From Scalesia atractyloides (lineage: Eukaryota > Streptophyta > Magnoliopsida > Asterales > Asteraceae): a stretch of DNA of 64,000 bases. Positions 55,602 to 64,000 of the stretch are shown in pieces. The stretch lies in contig CAMTDV010000018.1 of NCBI GenBank assembly GCA_947069175.1, forward strand, positions 40,746,869 to 40,810,868. The letters run 5' to 3'. The position numbers and the translations under genes were made by a program. The notes under the pieces were generated by a model. It did not search any database. It worked only from the letters and a program-made list of their open reading frames with translations, and was not told the DNA's origin. The first letter of the stretch is position 1. Each line of letters opens with the position of its first letter.

Positions 55602-55735
55602 TGATGCAAAACTTAACAGATTTATATATATAATTCTGATGAAAAATGGGCAGAGTTTCCCCTGTTTTTGTGCGATCCCGACAAATCAAAGTGTCGTTCA
55701 TACTTCCCAAAACTCGTCAATAATTCAAGTTCAAC

Positions 55736-55810
<75 letters not shown>

Positions 55811-57027
55811 TTTTGCAACATTAACGAATACCAACATTGTATGAATTGCGATACATCGGTTCAAGTTATGTTTTGGAATGATTAATATTTAACTAAATGA
55901 AATAAACCAGGTTTCATGCCGTTTAACCTTTACTGGAATTCGTGTTTAACCCGTTGACCCGTCATCAAAACTATAATCCGAACCCGACCAAACCCGAAAC
56001 TGAACCGAATAAAACTCAAACTTGTACCTGAACCGAGAAGACCACATTGACTGTTTAACCGGTGTTGAGTTGACTGTCTTGACCCGGTTTGACCAAACTG
56101 AACCGAGCGTCGACACGAACTTGAACCCAACACGACTTGAACCAACTTGAACCAGAGACGGGAATCCAAACCCGACAACCTGAACCCAACCGGAAACCCA
56201 AAGCTGCCGTCGGTCGCCACCACTCGCATCGTCACCTCCCGAAGCCGAACCAAACTGATTCCGAGACCGACGTGACCTGAAACCGGAACCAAACTCAAAC
56301 CCGATCGGGAACAAACTCAAAACAGGAACTCGAACCCGTAACCCATCCAACCAAACCTGTTGTTGCCGAACCAGAGAGCCACCGGAAACGTTTAGCCCCG
56401 CCGCCGCCACCTGTACGCCCACAGTAGCCGCTGCCGCTTGTCTCTCTCTCTCTTCGTTGTTGCGCCGTTGTGCGCCACTGCACGCCACCACTAGACGGTG
56501 GTGGCTGTCCGTTAAACGAGGGAGGATGTGAGGTGGTAGAAGGGAGAGGGTTGCAGTGGTGTGGTGTTTGCTGGAAAACCCGGTCGGAGAAGAGGTGGGT
56601 TACGGGGTGAGAGACGAAGGAGGGGAGGTGTGATGGGTGTGGCTGCCGGAGTGGCGTCGGAAAACTTCTCTGGTTACCGGAGAAGAGAGAGATTGAGGGT
56701 GAGGGTGTGCGTGTGTGTATGTTACGTGTGTGTTTATAATTAAAATGTTAGGGTTTAGTTATTAGGGTTTGATGTGTTGGGCTCAAGGCCCGCAAAACAG
56801 GTTCTCGCGTCCTAGAATGGCCCGATTAATTTAGTTAAAACCCGTTTTCGCACACGAACTCTTAAATAATCGTGTAATAGCGTGTAGTATAGTTTTAAGA
56901 TTAACGATGTGCCAAATAGTGTCGGTAATATATACATATATATATATACTATGATTAACGAATCGTCTTATAATTCTTATATAATTTTTTTCCCTAAAAT
57001 AAGGACATTAAAATACGAGGCGTTACA
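54538..57027 (-). mobile_element. Solo LTR of a chromovirus-type gypsy family (2.5 kb)
   Basis: On the minus strand it starts TGTAACGCCTCG (57,027) and ends TTGGGGTGTGACA (54,538), the terminal style of the chromovirus at 10,278. The flanks share only GAAA, so the target duplication is imperfect. It contains three degenerate units of about 62 bp (54,972-55,150, GATCATCATGGATACAC) and two TA microsatellites (about 55,563-55,602 and 55,746-55,807). Open frames at 55,930-56,491 are compositional, without domains. Confidence 0.72.
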
Positions 57028-57304
57028 GAAAAATGTGGAAAAAAGTCACTTCGCACGAAGTGAGAATTCACTTCACACGAAGTAAGGTTACCTTCGTATG
57101 AGTGAACTCAAAATGCCTAAAAAGGGCATTGAAAAATTTTGTTGATCGTAATGATGAGACGAGTGTCCAGAAAAAATTTGGTGATAGAATTTTTTTTCGA
57201 GATTTTAACGACAAATACGGGATGTTCGAGGACACCATCTAGAGCTTCAAATAATAGATTTGATGATACGATCACAAAATGTTGAAGATTGTGAGGTAGT
57301 CATT

Positions 57305-57876
57305 GATACATGTGCAGAATAATTATCATTTGGTATGGTGACTATTAATGGGCCTTAACGTAAAATCCGCATTTGATGAAAATTGAATTTGCCAGATTTG
57401 AGGGGAATTTAGTGAAGAATTTAGAGACGTCAGAATTTGAAAAAATGAGAGGAATAAAAATTTCACGTAGAATATATTGAAATTCTGACATTTTTGAAAT
57501 TTGTGACTATGCAACAGTACTCGGGTGGTTCCGACTTTAGATTATCCGGGGATGCAGAAAATCCAGATTTGTTAGTTTGTGATTAGAAGAAGTTCAGAAT
57601 GTTCAGATCGTGACAACTAATTGATGTCTAAGGGTTAGAGTCCTGATCTTCGTTTTCGTTCAGGTTAGTAGGATTAGCATCAGGAGATGCAACTGTATTG
57701 TCGGCACGTATAAGATATTGCATCTAAGGTGCCAGAATGTTTAGTCTTCAAGCAGAGGAATTGTTTTTCGGACTAACCGCCAGAGAATGATGATGTTTGT
57801 TGATTAATTTGTTTCCGGTCTACCGGAGATGGCTAATAGTCACCATACCAAATGATAATTATTCTGCACATGTATC
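57305..57876. repeat. 43-bp inverted repeat pair
   Basis: 57,305-57,347 and 57,834-57,876 are exact reverse complements as far as I can read (GATACATGTGCAGAATAATT... and its complement). They bracket the first unit of the 467-bp duplication. Confidence 0.88.
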
Positions 57877-58348
57877 ATTCTGGCATTTGATGAAAATTGA
57901 ATTTGCCAGATTTGAGGGGAATTTAGTGAAGAATTTAGAGACGTCAGAATTTGAAAAATGAGAGGAATAAAAATTTCACGTAGAATATATTGAAATTCCG
58001 ACATTTTTGAAATTTGTGACTATGCAACAGTACTCGGGTGGTTCCGACTTTAGATTATCCGGGGATGCAGAAAATCCAGATTTGTTAGTTTGTGATTAGA
58101 AGAAGTTCAGAATGTTCAGATCGTGACAACTAATTGATGTCTAAGGGTTAGAGTCCTGATCTTCGTTTTCGTTCAGGTTAGTAGGATTAGCATCAGGAGA
58201 TGCAACTGTATTGTCGGCACGTATAAGATATTGCATCTAAGGTGCCAGAATGTTTAGTCTTCAAGCAGAGGAATTGTTTTTCGGACTAACCGCCAGAGAA
58301 TGATGATGTTTGTTGATTAATTTGTTTCCGGTCTACCGGAGATGGCTA
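57369..58348. repeat. 467-bp direct duplication with inverted spacer
   Basis: Unit 1 is 57,369-57,835 and unit 2 is 57,883-58,348. They differ by a one-base A-run change and one or a few substitutions. The 47-bp spacer is mostly the inverted 43-bp segment. Confidence 0.92.
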
Positions 58349-58952
58349 TATATATGTTATTGTGACTGAAGAGGAAGAATATGATTCTGATCACAGAAGA
58401 ATGTTTCTCAGATCTGATGTGTTACCAGATGTTCTGATTTCGACGAAGATTTATTGATTGAAAAGATTACCATGCTTATCTATTTTTTAGGAGTATGCTT
58501 TACGTAAAACATGATTTCTTATTTTCACGGGTATTCACAGATTTGAAGTTTACCGGTGTAGTAATTCAAAGTTTCTATCAATTGTCGGTTGGGTTTTTGA
58601 AGATTAAGGTTTCTGTGGTGTGGGTTCTCGTGCTAAGCGTTAACTCAAAAATCGAACATGGATGTGGTTATCGTTGAAACGGAGAAGCTGCATTGATGAG
58701 TTTCAAGTTGGTGACTATTCGAGAAAATTTGTCGATTAAGCAAATCAGAGGAGGTCAGGAATCATGCAAACTAAGACCTGAAGATTCATTTCAGGGGGAA
58801 TTTTTTCATAATGTAGATAATGCAAATCCGAATCATCAATCAAGGGGGAATTATCTGAAGATTTTAAGATACCTGATTGAAGTTGCAGAATATTCGAACA
58901 CGGCTATCAGATTTCGAGATCAAGCTTCGACAGTGAAGTCCAAGGGGGAAAT

Positions 58953-59385
58953 TGTTGGTGCATATTATGTCCATCACTGTGCGAATAGGCTAGATAGGTA
59001 GTATGCTGAATATTGTGTAGATTAGATACGAACACACGACATAAGTGCGAACGAGAATGGTTTTTACGTGTCACTTCATACAAAGTGGGCCACTCCGTAC
59101 GAAGTGAACTTACTTCGTACGAAGTAAAAATCTCAGTTCGCACGAGGTGAGTCAGGTCTATATATAGGTGTTGTGTTCGTGAGATGTTAAATTTTGGAGT
59201 TCCCAGAGGGGAACGCTGGCGAAATTTCTCTAGAATTTCGCCAGCTTGACAAGATGTAAACTCTTTCGGTATGAATGGAATGTTTCCGCTTAATTCTGCT
59301 TCTACTCCTTTCTTAATAACATTCTACCGAATTAGTCCTATTTTACCCAAACTTCCGTTTAGAACCGCCAGATTCTGGAATCTCA
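58953..59385 (+). repeat. 3' LTR of the retroelement (433 bp)
   Basis: Partner of 53,533-54,302 without the MITE. It contains ACTTCGTACGAAGT-type palindromes (about 59,104-59,126) upstream of its TATA. Confidence 0.88.
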
Positions 59386-61229
59386 TATATGCCACTATGT
59401 TTTATAATAGCCTTTTGTTCTAGTTATAGTGGCTAGACATGATTGGTTGCACTTTGTAGGATAATTTTGCACAATGGTTTTTCACATTTCTTCAAGGTTA
59501 TTCAAGTGATGGAGTTTTCAGTGTTCTATTTCAATTTGCCAAAGTTAAGAATTGAAAAGGTACTTTATATATGTCAAATGATTATCTATAAAAGTAGAGC
59601 ATTTTTAAAGAGTATTACAATTATAATTGTTTGCATATTTTTCATAATCTATTACCAAAGTTTAAAGATGTTTTCCTTTTACCTTTGTAGGCAGCCTAAA
59701 TATTCAAAATGCATTTTTTGGTAGTCGATTGTTTATCAACGTTGATGTTGAGAAAATTACCAATTTCAAGAAGAGGTTAATCTTTAAGTCATTTTACATT
59801 TTGTACTGTTATTCAAGTTATCATTTATAAGTATTGTTTTATTTTTTTTAGTCTCATTCGAGTGATCATTTATAAGTATTTTTTATGTTTTTTGTAGTCT
59901 CATTCAAGTGAGTAATGGTGAAGGTTCTTCACATATTACACCAGCTACATTGTGAAGTCAAACTGTTTATTCTTCTCGTGAAGAATTCGTAAAGAAGAAC
60001 AATAGAAAGTATGTTGAAGAGATTTGGGACGTTACCACGGTAATATCTTTTAATAAACATATAAGGCTGATGTCATGTTTGTGTTAAGTATCTCTGTAGC
60101 CGAATACAACTTAAAGCATATCTTGGTTGCAGGAGTATGTATTTGTTGTTCTTGGTACTATAAGGTCTGTTGAGGAGGATTCTGGATCGTTTTATGTTGC
60201 GTGTTAGAAGTGTAGCAAGAAGGTTATTCCTCATTCAGAGGCTGGTGGTTTGAATGATATAGATGGAGAAGTTGTTGCTAATGATGTTAGTGTACTTTAT
60301 TGTCCCAAGTGTAAAATTCGCTCTTCAACAATTATTAATAGGTACGCAAAGTTTAGTATTTTTTTTTTAATTTGAATACATCTGAAAAATGCTATATTTA
60401 AAAAAAATTGTAATTCTAGATACAAAATACATATGCGGGTTCAAGATGCTACATGCACTATATCTTTTGTTATGTTTGACAAATACATTTCTAAAGTTAT
60501 AGGGAGGTCTGCTCATGATATACGTGATCAACAACTTAGGGTACTTTAATTTTCTTTTACGTATTTTTATAGTTTTATTTATAATAATAATACTAATAAT
60601 ATTGCTTTTAGGATGGAGAGGAACATGGTTGGCCAAGAGATGTTAATCAGCTGGTTGGGAAGAGATATATTTTCAAAATCGAAATTTCAAATTACAATCT
60701 GATATCCAACTATCATGTTTATATTGTCTTTAAATTGTGTGATGACAATGAAATAATAAAACTCTTGTTGCAAGACGATGCACCTGAGCAGGTTATCCCT
60801 AATTTTTTAACTTAATTATACAATAAGTATAAGTATACAAACATTTTTAAGATTTATTTTAATATACATAAAGCTAACTTTATCCTATGCTATTCAAATA
60901 AAGGATGTCAAAGATGTCAATTCTGAACATGAATCTGGAGCAGGTACGTGTTTCAAGGTAATAACTTATAAACTCTTTATTAATTGGAAAATATCCTTTT
61001 CATAAACAATTTTTTGTTGTCACTATTTTTAGTTAGGATATTTTTTGTTTGTGTCTAGGAGGCCTTTTCGTTTACCGAAGATTCGGAAGTCCCAACTGAT
61101 GGAGACAACGATGATGCCACAAGTCCTCATGCTGTCAAATGTTCATTTAATGGTTATAAGGATGAAAATGGTCAGTCTTTTTCTACAAAACGAAGGCTCT
61201 TCAATGTCAAAACTGAGAAGCGTATCTAA

Positions 61230-62516
61230 TTTAACTCCGGTGTTGTTTTTCTATATTTTTCTATTAGTCTTTGAACAATATACAATTTGTATTTTGATTG
61301 CATATGTTTATATGCCCTTACAAATTTTGAACTTAATTTTTGTTTATCTTTATTGATGAATATTCTGGAAGCATTTTCTATTTCTTATGCTTAAATGTTG
61401 ATGTTCATGCGCAAGCAAAATATTAATAGATATGTTACTTTTAAATGTTGAAAATCCGGTTTCTAAAATTAAACTTAACGTGACCTAAAACACCTTCAAC
61501 TTAAATTAGTCATCCTTAAAAAATAAATTTTTTCATGGTTATTTCAAAATCCCGCTTATTATTGTTTGTGTTTTAAAGGCCTTTTCGTTTTCTCACTTTT
61601 GAGTAAACTATAAGTAACTTAAAAGACATTTAATTATACTTGAAAAGTAACATTGGTAATCTAATTAGTGTAGACACAATTATTAAACTCTAACTCCAAC
61701 TTTTACTTAAAAGACATTTAATTAAGACATTCAATTAGTGGTGCAAGGTAACATTGGTAATTGATAATCTAATTAATGCAGACATAATTATTAAACTTTA
61801 ACTCCCACTTTTACTTAAAAGACATTCGATCAAGACATGCAAGTATAATTACAAAAGTGATTATAATTTACATAATCAAGACAATCATTAAACTTCAAAA
61901 GCCAATGTTTATTACCCTTTTATCAAGTAATAGTCATATGGGCGGCACGAGTTATAGACATTCTAAGTTATGTGTGTAGTTAATGTCTTTAATTATTAAT
62001 TTATTAACGTGTCTTTAAAAACACTTTATTAATCCCTTATTTATTTATTTATTTATTTATTTTGAACAGCCAACAAAATCGGATATATTATTTCAACCGT
62101 TGTATTAACAATTGTTAATCACAGCCAACATACATACACACAGAGAAACATAAACACACAAAGTACAACTTGGCGTTATTACTCCCACACCAAGCATACA
62201 TCAGATACCCAAAGCTGTTGCACCAAAATCAGACCACTGATTCCAAGTCAACAAGGACTTTTTTGCTTTAATTTTATACCACATAAAGCTCGCCGCTTTA
62301 ATTTCCTCAAAAACATTATGGCGTCATGGTTATTTTTTGTTAAAAACTAAGTAGTTTCGGCTTCACCAAATGCACCACACTACCGTTTGCATGACCATAT
62401 AAACGACCCTTTTCCCACTTAACCGAGCCACTGACATGCTGATGAAATTGCATCAGATCCTTACGTTCCAGTAGAAAGATTGAGTTGACTCTCACCCATT
62501 TGCTGATGTCACACCG
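61230..62516. other. Intergenic AT-rich sequence with a direct repeat
   Basis: About 61,610-61,815 holds two diverged copies of a segment of about 125-bp period (AACTTAAAAGACATTTAATT, AACATTGGTAAT, ACAATTATTAAACT). (ATTT)n occurs at about 62,036-62,060. No gene found. Confidence 0.5.
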
Positions 62517-64000
62517 CAACCGATGGTGGAATCATCGAGGCGGGACGAAAGAGATTGCTCATTGCTCATTGCTCATAATGCTAATTGCGACAATATTTAA
62601 TTAAACCGGATTTTATTTCGTAAGTAAAATATTTAAGTACAATACATGGAAATTCAAATACAACAATAATCAAGGCAAAATTTGATACAACAATTATAAA
62701 CCTAACGTCTGTGTGTGTATCTAGTCATAAAAAATACTCCCATGGCATCATCATCATCCACTTGTAACATGTTTTAAAATAGAGTTCAATGCAAAAGCAA
62801 AGACGAGTACACAAGTTTGGTGAATACATAGCATAGGTATAAAATGTATAACTCGAATCCACATGGTAATTGTAAGCAAAGAATATACTAATCATGCAAT
62901 ACTAGATCAAACCCAAGTTTCCACAAAAGTTTACGAGATCGAGCTTCCCTTGTCGCAAATACGACAAGACTAAAATGAGTATGATAATCATAACATAACC
63001 CCGACGGGTGGTGTGCTACTCCTTTAACGCTATATATGTCAAGTTGGACTAGATTAGTTAATGATCGAGCATGTATAATTCTAGCATGTGTCTAAGCATA
63101 ACAAGCATCATGTATTAAGGATTGAGTATGTAAAAGCATGAATTTGTGATAAGTAAACATATTACAACCCAAAAATGAGAAAGCAGTAAATGGGTCGAGT
63201 GTACTCACGGTTTTGCTAAAGTGTTCCACTTAGAGAAATCCCGCAAGCTTGTTGTGATTAGGGTTTGGCACCTTGTCCTTCTACAAGAAGAACGTAGGTA
63301 TGAGTATGAGTTTTGACAGAAGATTTGGATTATCGAGCATGATTACGGAAATAAGAATAAAGTATTATGGTATGAAATTAATCACTAAGGTATAGCCCTT
63401 GTTCTTGACACTATGATAACCCGAATGGGTTTGATGTGATTTCATAGGTTCGAGACCTATTACAATCATGACAAGGAACTACACACTTTAGTGATAAAAC
63501 TTATTAACTTGATAGGTGATCATGTATTCATTATCAAGGTTTCGGTTTGATATATTATATAGTCCATAGATTTGTATATAGTTATATAGTCATGTAGGAG
63601 GTGGGTGGATGAACCATCCACTTTGGAACCTCTTAGTGTCATGTAAGTCAAGTAGGAGGTGGGAGGATTAACCATCCACTTTAGAACCTCGATTGGATTC
63701 ACCACCACACAAGTGTCATAGACACAAGGAGGGTCAAGAACAATAGTATTGCCAAGAATGTAAATATGGTCACTATACCAAGTAGCCAAGTGAGCTACAA
63801 CCCGGGGAACCAACGTCGACACAAATTGAAGGCTAGGCAGGGTTGTGTCACTTTACAACTAGCAAACTATCTTGGGATAATGATGAAGAAAACATCAAGT
63901 GATGTGTGGTCTTATGTCTAGGATAGCCCAAGCTAACCAAGGTAGACACACTATCAATAAGCTCTTGGCTTGGCATCACTTGTGAGCTTAAGCTCTTAGA
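62517..64000 (-). mobile_element. Chromovirus-type LTR, cut by the window end
   Basis: It begins TGTCACACCGCAACCGATGG, matching the same end of the solo LTR at 54,538 (CCAACCGATGG) and the shared GCGACAAT...TTTAATT. A triplicated TTGCTCA lies at about 62,550-62,577. The other end, and whether an internal region follows, are outside the window. Confidence 0.65.

Larger units (their letters stand above)
53533..59385 (+). mobile_element. LTR retroelement in an intron of the RPA-like pseudogene
   Basis: The LTRs are 53,533-54,302 (enlarged by a MITE) and 58,953-59,385 (433 bp), both TGTTGGTGCATATTAT...GGAATCTCA. A perfect TATAT duplication flanks them (53,528-53,532 and 59,386-59,390). Just inside the left LTR, TTGATATCAGAGCTACG resembles an initiator-Met primer site with changes; CCAAGGGGGAAAT precedes the right LTR. 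The TATA box (CTATATATAG, about 54,082) gives plus orientation. The interior has no readable gag-pol and has itself been invaded. Confidence 0.88.
52009..61229 (+). pseudogene. Replication protein A large-subunit-like gene, disrupted
   Basis: Family members bind single-stranded DNA through OB folds. Readable pieces: 52,009-52,101 plus 52,813-52,855 (KDTWKLKVRVLRLWKQ, split by a hAT element); 52,937-53,184 (DKIQATVKKVLMPVFENQLQ, SYKLIFYRQTNV); 53,285-53,380; 59,691-59,775 (SRLFINVDVEKITNFKKR); 59,898-60,039; 60,133-60,341 (the C-x2-C...CPKC zinc site of the C-terminal RPA domain); 60,420-60,540; 60,612-60,791; 60,904-60,957; 61,059-61,229 ending TEKRI. Damage: donor GT changed to GA at 52,856; in-frame stops at 59,953 (TGA) and 60,205 (TAG, within C-x2-C); a frameshift in exon 3. 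A 5.9-kb retroelement fills the intron after 53,380. Plant Helitrons can carry RPA genes, so a captured copy is possible. Confidence 0.85.

Noticed and set aside
55930..56491. Open frames of 122 and 181 codons on the minus strand
   Set aside because: They lie inside a solo LTR, overlap each other in two frames, and are G/V/S/R-rich from biased composition; no domain.

Overview
The window is nuclear DNA of a flowering plant. It holds LTR retrotransposons with plant-type primer-binding sites, hAT and Helitron elements, AT-rich intergenic DNA and one intron-rich plant gene. A eudicot, perhaps of the daisy family, is my guess from the style of the repeats; the sequence does not prove it.

Region 1-22,065 is a nest of retrotransposons. 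A minus-strand Athila/Tat-type Ty3/gypsy element (1-9,575; 3' LTR cut by the window edge) has only decayed gag and protease and lacks reverse transcriptase, RNase H and integrase. Its 3' untranslated region carries (TA/CA)n tracts that enclose two inverted-repeat elements (1,276-1,645 and 1,683-4,161). The larger one contains a 702-bp solo LTR and a 542-bp hAT element. Next comes a plus-strand solo LTR of the same Athila family (9,711-22,065, duplication TTGTG), split by a complete 10.85-kb minus-strand chromovirus (10,278-21,129, duplication TTGGC). The chromovirus has 2.67-kb LTRs, an initiator-Met primer site and gag-PR-RT-RH-INT-chromodomain order, with several frameshifts and a stop. Each of its LTRs carries four tRNA-like modules.

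Region 22,066-43,388 is mostly retroelement debris: a Ty1/copia element with 161-bp LTRs and an internal rearrangement (23,373-28,122), a copia remnant (29,090-30,560), a probable Helitron (30,970-32,546), an LTR element with no coding capacity (32,796-38,842) and a 3.7-kb solo LTR (39,698-43,388).

Region 44,623-50,919 holds the one apparently intact host gene: an 11-exon minus-strand tRNA dimethylallyltransferase of the IPT9 type. All splice phases agree and give 441 residues. Transposons occupy several of its introns, and a 596-bp Helitron ends 80 bp or less upstream of its start codon.

Region 52,009-61,229 is a plus-strand pseudogene of a replication protein A large-subunit-like protein. 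It is broken by a hAT element in exon 1, a lost splice donor, two in-frame stops and a 5.9-kb LTR retroelement, which itself contains a MITE, a gypsy solo LTR and an unusual duplication with an inverted spacer. The window ends inside another gypsy LTR (62,517 onward).
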